Of a stretch of DNA of 64,000 bases, positions 44,548-52,012 are shown in pieces. The DNA is taken from contig NZ_JAHXZL010000011.1 of NCBI RefSeq assembly GCF_019429525.1, positions 1 to 64,000 on the forward strand, written 5' to 3'. The notes below the pieces were generated by a model, which saw only the letters and a list, made by a program, of their open reading frames with translations, was not told where the DNA came from and did no database searches. Numbering within the stretch: position 1 is the stretch's first letter; each line of letters begins with the position of its first letter. Source of the DNA: Sphingomonas folli. Lineage in GTDB: Bacteria; Pseudomonadota; Alphaproteobacteria; Sphingomonadales; Sphingomonadaceae. Both the position numbers and the translations under genes were made by a program.

Positions 44548-45435
44548 ATGGTGGTTATGGCACTGGACGACCCTGACACCGCGGCTGCGGCGCTTCGCCT
44601 GACCGTCACCCGTTCGGGCCCGGTGCTCGGCGCCGAGGTGGCGGGGCTGATCGTCGACGACCCCGTGTCGCCCGATTCGGCGGCGGTGCTTCGTTCCCTG
44701 TTGACGCGGCACAAGGTACTGTTTCTCCGGGACCTCGACCTGTCGCATGGGCAGCATCTCGCGCTGGCCCGCGTTTGGGGTGAGCTGGAGGGTCATCCGG
44801 TGATCGGGCACGTGCCGGGCTATCCAGCGATCCTCGACATCCGGGGGTCCGACGGTCGGGTCGAGGACAGCGCCGGCAACCGGCGCTTCCGCACGCTCGA
44901 CAAGTGGCACGCCGACGTCACCTTCCGCGAGGCGCCGTCGCTGGGCGCCGTCCTCCGCGCGCGCGCGCTGCCGAGCATCGGCGGCGACACGCTGTGGGCC
45001 GACGCCGCAGCGGCGTACGAGGGCCTGTCGGACGAGGTGAAGGCGTTGATCGAGGGCAGGACCGCGACGCACGACCTGTTGTTCGACTTCGGCGATCGGA
45101 TCGCGCCGGAAAAGCGCGCCGCGATGGCGGCCGAGTTCCCGCCACAACACCATCCGATCGTCCGCACGCACCCGGAGTCGGGCGAGCGCGTGTTGTTCGT
45201 CAACGCGAGCTTCACCAGCCGGATCGACGACATGGACGAGGCCAAGGGCGCCGCTCTGCTCGCGCACCTGCTGGATCGCTTCAAGGTGCCCGAGTACCAG
45301 GTGCGCTTCCGCTGGACGCCCAACGCCGTCGCGATCTGGGACAATCGCGCGACCCAGCACTATCCGGTGGCCGACTATTGGCCGGAACGCCGCCGCATGG
45401 AGCGGGTCACGATCCGGGGAACGAGGCCGTATTGA
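44548..45435 (+). CDS. TauD/TfdA-family Fe(II)/2-oxoglutarate dioxygenase
   Basis: 295 residues. The iron-binding triad is visible: His 121 and Asp 123 in KWHADVTFRE, and the distal His near 271 in DNRATQHYPV. A 2-oxoglutarate-binding Arg follows in RRRMERVTIRG. N-terminal and central features match taurine dioxygenase and alkylsulfatase-type (AtsK) enzymes, which release sulfite or sulfate from sulfonates or sulfate esters. It ends the plus-strand sulfur gene group. A fragment of a second copy lies at 45558. Confidence 0.88.
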   Translation: MVVMALDDPDTAAAALRLTVTRSGPVLGAEVAGLIVDDPVSPDSAAVLRSLLTRHKVLFLRDLDLSHGQHLALARVWGELEGHPVIGHVPGYPAILDIRGSDGRVEDSAGNRRFRTLDKWHADVTFREAPSLGAVLRARALPSIGGDTLWADAAAAYEGLSDEVKALIEGRTATHDLLFDFGDRIAPEKRAAMAAEFPPQHHPIVRTHPESGERVLFVNASFTSRIDDMDEAKGAALLAHLLDRFKVPEYQVRFRWTPNAVAIWDNRATQHYPVADYWPERRRMERVTIRGTRPY

Positions 45436-45439
45436 TCTT

Positions 45440-45538
45440 GCGGATCCAGCCGAGGATCCGCCGCGCCGACCGATAGACAAACCCCTTGCGGACCGACCGG
45501 CGGCATCCGAGTGATCGATCGAGCGACGAGTCGATCAC
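45440..45538. terminator. two hairpins after tauD-like gene
   Basis: Two perfect inverted repeats: GCGGATCC/GGATCCGC (45440-45447 and 45454-45461, 6-nt loop) and GTGATCGA/TCGATCAC (45511-45518 and 45531-45538, 12-nt loop). They lie just past the tauD-like stop and before the convergent tauD fragment. Neither has a U tract, so termination is a guess. Confidence 0.4.
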
Positions 45539-45557
45539 CCAGTTGGAGCTGCGGCGT

Positions 45558-45749
45558 TCAGGCGACCTTGAGGTACGGTAGCCGCGCCGGGCGCAGCTGA
45601 CGGCTGGCGCGTCCGTCGACCGAGACCGGCGCCTCGCCGTGGATGGTAACGCGGCGGACGATGCGGCGCTGATCGCCATAATCGTCGAGCGCGTATTGTT
45701 GCGTCGCCTGATTGTCCCACATCGCGATGTCGCCCTCGCGCCCGAGATG
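45558..45749 (-). pseudogene. C-terminal fragment of a second tauD-like gene
   Basis: About 60 codons that read REGDIAMWDNQATQQYALDD, then QRRIVRRVTIHGEAP, the end of a TauD/TfdA protein. The distal metal-binding position reads Gln (ATQQY) where His is usual. The upstream part is missing and replaced by amidase-like sequence on the opposite strand. It is a relic, not a gene. Confidence 0.75.
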
Positions 45750-45754
45750 GACCC

Positions 45755-46091
45755 GACCAGCGGCGCCCGCATGAAGAAGGCCGGCGGTTTTCTGCTCGGC
45801 AAGACCAACTTGCCTGAGTTCTCCTACTGGATCGAGAGCGACAATCTGCTCTCCGGTCGCTCGAATGATCCGTGGAATCTTACCCGTACGCCGGGCAGTC
45901 CGAGCGGTGGTGAGCCCGCCGCCATCGCCGCGGGAATGTCTCCGATCGGGCTTGCCACCGATCTGGCGATCTCGGTGCGTGGCCCTGCCGCACAGACCGG
46001 CAGTACCTCGATGAAGGTGACGCACGGCCGCCTGCCGATCACCGGCAGCTGGCCGCGCGCGCCACGCCGCTTATCGTGCTGTGCGCTCTGA
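45755..46091 (+). pseudogene. internal fragment of an amidase-signature gene
   Basis: About 100 codons resembling the core of amidase-signature enzymes: KKAGGFLLGKTNLPEFSYW, then NPWNLTRTPGSPSGGE-like sequence, then AAGMSPIGLATDLAISVRGP. The Ser-Ser-Gly-Gly part of the signature reads SPSGG, and DLAISVRGPA keeps the second catalytic Ser. Both termini are missing; homology fades near 46065. It abuts the tauD fragment at about 45750, which marks a rearrangement junction. Confidence 0.75.
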
Positions 46092-46370
46092 TGCACCTGT
46101 CCAAGCATTTTTGTCATGGCAGGTGATCGGCTTTGCCGATGCGACAGGAGACGGCTCAGTCAATCGCCGCTCGACATGTGGAGGGCCGGCAGATGGGTCG
46201 CGCACCCTAGCAGGTGTTGTTCACCTGTGGAGCGGGGCTGCCACAGGCAGACCCTCTCACCCGTATTGCGAGATCGGCGCATTCAGATGGATGTGCATGG
46301 CCCCCCTCGACCCAGATCGCCGCGTTCATCGCGGCCCAACTGCACTGACCCCGCATCCAGGAGATCGCGC

Positions 46371-46631
46371 ATGACCACTCTCGCCCACGTCTTGCCGCGT
46401 CCATCGCGGCCCAACCTTGCCGAGCGCAAGTCGCTTGGTCGGCCAAGCGAACTCGGTCGCTTCCTCCGACTCAATGACGTGATTGCGACGACCGGATTAA
46501 GCCATTCGACAATCTACCGAATGGTAGATGCAGGCACGTTCCCAGACCGCGTTCGCCTCACCACGCAGACGGTCGGCTGGTGGCAAGCCGACGTTGCCGC
46601 CTGGATAGAGTCGAGGCGGCATGCGACTTGA
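46371..46631 (+). CDS. AlpA-like helix-turn-helix regulator
   Basis: 86 residues from the ATG at 46371 (AGGAG ribosome-binding site). The MerR/AlpA-like DNA-binding pattern is LRLNDVIATTGLSHSTIYRM followed by DAGTFPDRVRL and WWQADVAAWIESRR. Such proteins control excision genes of cryptic prophages and integrative elements. No integrase is visible nearby, so this is probably an orphan left by a mobile element. A 20-bp near-identical sequence (19 of 20 bases) occurs at 46321-46340 and 46396-46415, the latter inside the gene. Confidence 0.82.
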   Translation: MTTLAHVLPRPSRPNLAERKSLGRPSELGRFLRLNDVIATTGLSHSTIYRMVDAGTFPDRVRLTTQTVGWWQADVAAWIESRRHAT

Positions 46632-47360
46632 GTTCGTGTAGTCAGCGACCGGCATCATGCGGGTACGCGACCCGTTGTCACCCGACCCGCAAAAGAAGCA
46701 GACGCTACTGCATGTCGCTCGTCAAGCTCTAAGGTTACCGATGGTCGAGACGATCTTTTCCAAGCCCACGCTGTTGGTGTGCTGTTCACAACGCTACGGC
46801 AACATCGCCGCCGCGAGCTGATCGATCTCACCAACCATAACCTTCCTGCACTCCCAAGCTCCAGCCCCTTAAACCAGCCTCGGCCACGGCTACTAAGCCC
46901 CGTCGTCGCTCACCTGATCAGACCTACGCCTCCGTAAAGCTCGTGTCGCTGCCGTGCGGGTATCGACGCGGGTACTTGCTCGAACGCTCTATAATAATCG
47001 ACCGATAGCACGAGGACTTGACGATGGTGCTCGCAGAGAAGCCCCTTCCACCATAGCTTCCCGGCCGCACCGCCGCGCCGCGGTCCGCGCGCGCCGCTCA
47101 CCCGCCGGCTACCGCCCAACGACCTCGCCGCGCGGACGACAGCTCGGCGCATGCACGCTCCGTCCTATCGGTCGAGATGGCGGCAATGTTTCCCGAGCCT
47201 GTCGCGGCGCTACGGCGAAACACAATGAAACTGGCTTAACTCAGTGGCTTGACCGAGGGTCACGGCGCCGCGCTCAGCCGTGAAGGACCGGTTGCTGTTG
47301 CCGTATCGGGAAGGGCCGGGTCGGGTGATCCCGATCTGAGCGCGGCGCTCCGTCTTCCGC
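46632..47360. other. 729-bp gene-free region with weak hairpin
   Basis: No ORF here is convincing; the 80-codon minus-strand frame at 46910-47152 has a low-information Arg/Gly/Ala composition. A 7-bp inverted repeat TCACGGC/GCCGTGA (47260-47266 and 47277-47283) may belong to transcription termination after the barrel-protein gene. The region looks like decayed mobile-element DNA. Confidence 0.4.
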
Positions 47361-48602
47361 TCACAACGCCCAGCTGAGCTCCAGCCACAGCTTGCGCGTG
47401 TCGGTGGCGAAGCCGTCGGCGCGGTAGGTCGCGTAGCGCGCCGAGACGCCGTAGCGCGCCAGCTTGGCGGAGGCGAGCAGGTCGATCTCGTCGCCGTAGC
47501 GGCGGTCGACGCGCTCGGCGTCGAAGCGGTGGTAGACCGCCTGCACCCCCACCGCCTTGAACGCGCCCAGCCTGGGCCAGCCCCAGCCGAGGCTGCCGTA
47601 CAGGTCGCGCACGCCGTCGGGCGGGGTGGTGGTGAGCTTGTCGGCCCAGCCCTGGAACTTGAAGATCGAGGCGAGCGGCGTCTGGAACGAGGTCAGCGCG
47701 GTGCCGTCGCCCGCGCCCAGCACCTCGTAGCCGGCGCCGACGTGCAGCGCGCGCACGTCGAGCCCGCCGTCGATGAGATAGTAATCGGCGCGATAGTCGT
47801 TGGGATTGCGGTGATAGTCCGACTGGGTGGCGTAGCTCAGCTGCCACGACGCCTTCACCGTCGCACCCAGCGGGCGCGTGCCCACCAGCCGCGCGCCGTA
47901 GCTCTGGCTCGACAGGCGATAGCCCTGCACCGCCGCCTCGTCCTGGTCGACCAGATAGGCGAAGCCGGTCAGCGTGCCGAGCGGCGTGTCCTGCGCCAGC
48001 AGCGCGAAGACGTTGTCGCCGCCGATCGCGGTCGGCTTGGCGCCGCGGCCGTTGATCCCGCTCGGCGTGCGCACGCTCCAGGCATAAGTGACGTCCGCGC
48101 GCAGGTGCGCGGTGAGGCTCAGCTGGCCGCGCACCGCGTCGAACGAGCGCGAGTTCTGCCGGATCGCGGCGGCGCCCACGAAGCGCTCGTCCTCCAGGCC
48201 GATCTTCTGCCGCCCGCCGGTGAGCGTGAAGGGCGCGGTCTTGTACTGCAGCTGCGCGCGGTACAGCGCGATATTCTCCGGGTCGCCGACCGCCGGGAAG
48301 CCCGCACCGTTGCCGACCGTGTCGTCATAATGGTCGACGATCGCGAGATTGCCCTGCGCCTCGACCAGCGCCGAGAACGGCCCGCTGCGCGCCGCCACGC
48401 CGCCGCGCACGCGGATCGTCACCGCGTCGGCGGCGCGCGCGATGCCATCCTGCTCGACATGCTCGTAGCGCAATCGCACCTCCTCGCTCGGGGTGAGCGT
48501 GATCGGGTCGGCGAGCGCGGGGGCGGCATGGAACGACAGCGGGGGGAGCGCGGCGACGGCGACCGCGACGAGGCGGCGGGTCAGCGGTGACGGATGAACC
48601 AT
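47361..48602 (-). CDS. outer-membrane beta-barrel protein (alginate-export/porin-like)
   Basis: About 413 residues from the ATG at 48602. A signal peptide (LVAVAVAALPPLSFHAAPALA) is followed by repeated amphipathic strands (EEVRLRYEHVEQDG, FTLTGGRQKIGLEDERFVGA, VRALHVGAGYEVLGAGDGTA) and a final strand LWLELSWAL typical of barrels inserted by BAM. The GGRQKIGLEDERFVG segment resembles alginate-export-family barrels, which are generic in sphingomonads. Substrate unknown. Confidence 0.78.
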   Translation of the reverse strand: MVHPSPLTRRLVAVAVAALPPLSFHAAPALADPITLTPSEEVRLRYEHVEQDGIARAADAVTIRVRGGVAARSGPFSALVEAQGNLAIVDHYDDTVGNGAGFPAVGDPENIALYRAQLQYKTAPFTLTGGRQKIGLEDERFVGAAAIRQNSRSFDAVRGQLSLTAHLRADVTYAWSVRTPSGINGRGAKPTAIGGDNVFALLAQDTPLGTLTGFAYLVDQDEAAVQGYRLSSQSYGARLVGTRPLGATVKASWQLSYATQSDYHRNPNDYRADYYLIDGGLDVRALHVGAGYEVLGAGDGTALTSFQTPLASIFKFQGWADKLTTTPPDGVRDLYGSLGWGWPRLGAFKAVGVQAVYHRFDAERVDRRYGDEIDLLASAKLARYGVSARYATYRADGFATDTRKLWLELSWAL

Positions 48603-48752
48603 GGCCCCCGGTACGCGCACCCGCTTGCGATGTAGTTAACGCGCCGGCCGAGCGTAGCGCGGAAAATGCGTGGGAGGATCGGCCATCGGTCGCAGAGTTA
48701 GCCGAGCTTTAACTCCCCGCATCTACCACGGCACGATCGCCAGGAGAGGTTC

Positions 48753-50558
48753 GTGTCCATTCGCAACGTCGCCATCCCGCGCAAGCTCGCGCTCGCCTTC
48801 GCGGTGCTGATCGCGACCTTCTCGATCGTCAGCCTCGTCGTCTTCGCCAACGTGCGCACGCTCCATCAGGTGGCCGTGACGCGCGACGAGGCCAAGCTGG
48901 CCTCCGACCATGCCGACGACATGCTCAACGGGGTGGTCGAGGGGCAGAGCGCGGTGCGCGGCTACGTGCTGCTGGGCAAACCCGCCTTCCTCGACACGTA
49001 CAAGGAGAATGCCGCCGCGATCGCGGTCGCCGCGGCCGAGTTCACGCGCCACGCCGCGCGCCCCGACCAGGCCGAGCGGGTGCGCCGCTTCCTCGCCGCG
49101 GTGGAGACCTGGCAGCGCACCAAGGTGGAGCCGACGCTCGCCGCCTTCGCCGATCCGGCGACGCGCGAGCAGGCGCGCGAGCTCGCCGGCTCGAAGCAGC
49201 TCGGCGCGATGCGCGACTCGATCAAGGAGATCCAGGCGGCGCAGCAGGCCTGGGTCGACGGACAGGACGCGGCGCAGCGCCACGCCGAGACGATGGTGAC
49301 GCTCGCGCTCGCGCTGGGCGGCGGGATCGCGGTGGCGCTGGCGGGCGCGATGGGCTGGCTGCTGTCGCGCTCGATCGCGCGTCCGGTGACCGCGATCGCG
49401 GGCGTGATGGAGGAGCTGTCCGCCGGGCGCCACGAGGTCGCGCTGCCCAGCGCCGACCGCCGTGACGAGATCGGCACGATGGCGCGCGCGGTCGCGGTGT
49501 TCCGCGACGCCGCGGTGGAGAAGGCGCGCGCCGAGCAGGAGCGCCAGGCGGTGTTCGCCGAGGTGGGCGATGGGCTCGCGCGGCTGGCGGACGCCGACCT
49601 CGCCGCGCGGCTCGCCGGCTTCCCCCCGGCTTATGCCAAGCTGGAGCAGGACTTCAACGCGGCGATGGACGCGATGGCCCAGGTGATGGGCGCGGTGACC
49701 AGCGCCACCAACGGCATCAACGACGGCGCCGCCGACATCCGCGCCGCCTCGGACGACCTGTCGCAGCGCACCGAGCAGCAGGCCGCCAGCCTGGAGGAGA
49801 CCGCCGCGGCGATGGAGGAGATCACCTCCACCGTGCGCGAGACCGCGGCGAGCGCGGCGCAGGCCAACCGCACGGTCGAGGCGGCGCGCGTCGAGGCCGA
49901 GCAGTCGGCCGAGGTGGTCGAGCGCGCGGTCGCGGCGATGGGTGGGATCGAGCGCGCCTCGGGCGAGATCGGCGAGATCATCGGGGTGATCGACGCGATC
50001 GCGTTCCAGACCAACCTGCTGGCGCTCAACGCCGGGGTCGAGGCGGCGCGCGCGGGCGACGCGGGCAAGGGCTTCGCCGTCGTCGCCAGCGAGGTGCGCG
50101 CGCTGGCGCAGCGCTCGGCCGAGGCGGCGCGCGACGTGAAGGGCAAGATCACCGCCGCGACCGGGCAGGTCGACGCCGGGGTCACGCTCGTCAACGCCGC
50201 GGGCGACGCGCTGGCGCGGATCAACGCGCGCGTCGGCGAGCTCAGCGGGCTGGTGCGCACGATCGCCACCGCCGCCGAGCAGCAGGCCACCGGGCTCCAG
50301 CAGGTCAACACCGCGGTGGCCGAGATGGACAATGTGACGCAGCAGAACGCCGCGATGGTGGAGGAGGCCACCGCCGCGGCGCGCAGCCTGGCGGTGGAGG
50401 CCGACTCGCTGGCGCAGCAGGTGGCGCGCTTCAAGGTCGGTGCCGCCCCGCGCGCGGCGAGCCCGGTCCACCAGCTGCAGCAGCGCGCCGCCGCGGGCGT
50501 CCGTCGCGTCGCCGGGGCGCGCGCCACCGCGGTGAGCGACGACTGGTCGGGGTTCTGA
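48753..50558 (+). CDS. methyl-accepting chemotaxis protein
   Basis: 601 residues from a GTG with AGGAG upstream. TM1 (about 10-33), a periplasmic CHASE3-like helical bundle (about 38-180, with the VEGQSAVRGYVLLGKPAFL segment), TM2 (about 185-208), a HAMP domain, a second HAMP-like segment, and a signalling domain with the tip IAFQTNLLALNAGVEAARAG near 410-430. It ends DDWSGF, matching the x-W-x-x-F pentapeptide that tethers CheR/CheB in other receptors. No che genes are adjacent. The ligand is unknown. Confidence 0.93.
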   Translation: MSIRNVAIPRKLALAFAVLIATFSIVSLVVFANVRTLHQVAVTRDEAKLASDHADDMLNGVVEGQSAVRGYVLLGKPAFLDTYKENAAAIAVAAAEFTRHAARPDQAERVRRFLAAVETWQRTKVEPTLAAFADPATREQARELAGSKQLGAMRDSIKEIQAAQQAWVDGQDAAQRHAETMVTLALALGGGIAVALAGAMGWLLSRSIARPVTAIAGVMEELSAGRHEVALPSADRRDEIGTMARAVAVFRDAAVEKARAEQERQAVFAEVGDGLARLADADLAARLAGFPPAYAKLEQDFNAAMDAMAQVMGAVTSATNGINDGAADIRAASDDLSQRTEQQAASLEETAAAMEEITSTVRETAASAAQANRTVEAARVEAEQSAEVVERAVAAMGGIERASGEIGEIIGVIDAIAFQTNLLALNAGVEAARAGDAGKGFAVVASEVRALAQRSAEAARDVKGKITAATGQVDAGVTLVNAAGDALARINARVGELSGLVRTIATAAEQQATGLQQVNTAVAEMDNVTQQNAAMVEEATAAARSLAVEADSLAQQVARFKVGAAPRAASPVHQLQQRAAAGVRRVAGARATAVSDDWSGF

Positions 50559-50564
50559 ACCAAC

Positions 50565-50695
50565 TCCTCCCCGCCCGCGGGGAGGGGGACCGCTCGCGCA
50601 GCGAGTGGTGGTGGGGGCTCTCCACGGGCGCGGCGCCTGTGGAAGCCCTCCTCCACCATGCTGCGAATGGTCCCCCTTCCCGCGAGCGGGGAGGA
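50565..50695. repeat. palindromic intergenic repeat, copy 1
   Basis: About 131 bp with inverted ends: TCCTCCCCGCCCGCGGGGAG and then GGGGACC on the left, and GGTCCCCCTTCCCGCG then AGCGGGGAGGA on the right. The inside contains the subterminal pair GTGGTGGTGGGGGCTC and CCTCCTCCACCAT. It lies between the convergent chemoreceptor and transporter genes. A second copy is at 59037. It resembles the non-autonomous palindromic elements common in Sphingomonas genomes and could terminate transcription both ways. Confidence 0.8.
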
Positions 50696-50705
50696 TCGTC
50701 GATTT

Positions 50706-51944
50706 CTACGCCATCCGCGCGCGGAAGAGCTGGCCGCCCTCGATCACCCAGACCAGCGCCAGCACCGCCAGCCCGATCGCGAGATAGCCCAGCGCCAGCG
50801 GCAGCGTCGTCCCCGCGTAGGACTGGCCGATCGCGCTGCCCACCAGTACCGCGCCGATGCTGGTGATGAAGCCCTGCACCGAGGAGGCGGTGCCCGCGAT
50901 ATGGCCGACCGGCTCCATCGCCATCGCGCCGAAGTTCGAGCCGCACAGGCCGATGCAGGTCATGCTCAGCGCCTGGAAGACGATGTAGCTCACCAGCGTC
51001 TCCCACCCCGCGATGATCACCAGCAGGTGCAGCATCGACAGCGCGATCAGCGCCAGCACCGCCGTCTGCGAGATCAGCCGCGTGCCGAGCCGCTCGACCA
51101 GCCGGCTGTTGGCGAAGGAGGCGCAGCCCATCGCGCCCGCGCACAGCGCGAACAGCAAGGTGAATCGGTCGCCCGCGCCGAACTCGTCGACGAAGATCTG
51201 CTGCGCCGAGGAGACGAAGGCGATGATCCCGCCGAAGGTCAGCGACGCCGCCACGGCATAGCCGACGGAATAGCGGTCGGTCAGCGTCCGGCGATAATTG
51301 GCGCGCAGGTTGGCGAGCGAGATGGCGACGCGGCGCTCGGCCGCCAGCGTCTCGGGCACGCGCAGCAGCGTCCAGCTCAGCACGAAGGCGGCGAACCCGC
51401 CCAGCGCGTAGAAGATGAAGCGCCACGGCCCGAAGGCGAGCAGCCCCTGCCCCAGCGTCGGCGCCATGATGGGGACGATGAAGAAGATCATCTGCGCGAT
51501 CGACATGGTCCGCGCCATCTGCCGCCCCGAGGCGGTGTCGCGCACGATCGCCACCGCCAGCACGCGGGTCGAGGCCGACATCAGCCCCTGCAGCAGCCGC
51601 GCGCCGAGCAGCGCCGGGAACGTGGCCGCGCTCGCCGCGAAGACGCTGGCGGCGACGAAGCCGGCGAGCGTCACGATCAGCACCGGGCGCCGGCCGTAGC
51701 GATCGGCCAGGGGCCCGTAGAGCAGCTGCCCCAGGCCGAAGCCCATCATGTAGACGGTGATGATCCATTGGCGGTGGTTGGCCGCGCTCACCGCCAGGTC
51801 GTGCCCGATGTCGGCGAGCGCGGGCAGCATCAGGTCGACGCCGAGCGCGTTGACCCCCATCAGCGCGGCGATGAAGGCGACGAACTCGCGCGGGTGCATG
51901 CCCCGCGGCGCCGGATGCGGGTGCGGGGCGGGATGGGACATCAT
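50706..51944 (-). CDS. MFS transporter, Bcr/CflA drug-resistance family
   Basis: About 412 residues from the ATG at 51944 (a further ATG is at 51941); twelve membrane helices. Family markers: ALMGVNALGVDLMLPALADIG, the MFS motif PLADRYGRRPVLIVTL, ARLLQGLMSASTRVLAVAIV, and RDTASGRQMARTMS. Drug:proton antiporters of this group export bicyclomycin, chloramphenicol-like drugs or small peptides. The actual substrate is not predictable. A His/Pro-rich cytoplasmic N-terminus (HPAPHPHPAP) is unusual. Confidence 0.88.
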   Translation of the reverse strand: MMSHPAPHPHPAPRGMHPREFVAFIAALMGVNALGVDLMLPALADIGHDLAVSAANHRQWIITVYMMGFGLGQLLYGPLADRYGRRPVLIVTLAGFVAASVFAASAATFPALLGARLLQGLMSASTRVLAVAIVRDTASGRQMARTMSIAQMIFFIVPIMAPTLGQGLLAFGPWRFIFYALGGFAAFVLSWTLLRVPETLAAERRVAISLANLRANYRRTLTDRYSVGYAVAASLTFGGIIAFVSSAQQIFVDEFGAGDRFTLLFALCAGAMGCASFANSRLVERLGTRLISQTAVLALIALSMLHLLVIIAGWETLVSYIVFQALSMTCIGLCGSNFGAMAMEPVGHIAGTASSVQGFITSIGAVLVGSAIGQSYAGTTLPLALGYLAIGLAVLALVWVIEGGQLFRARMA

Positions 51945-52012
51945 GCGTGCCCTATCGCCGCCCGCGCCGCGCCGCACAAGCGGCGGTGAGCGCTGGAAGA
52001 TTTCGCCCCTGC

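Noticed and set aside
46910..47152. 80-codon minus-strand ORF
   Set aside because: Low-information Arg/Gly/Ala composition and no ribosome-binding site; treated as non-coding.
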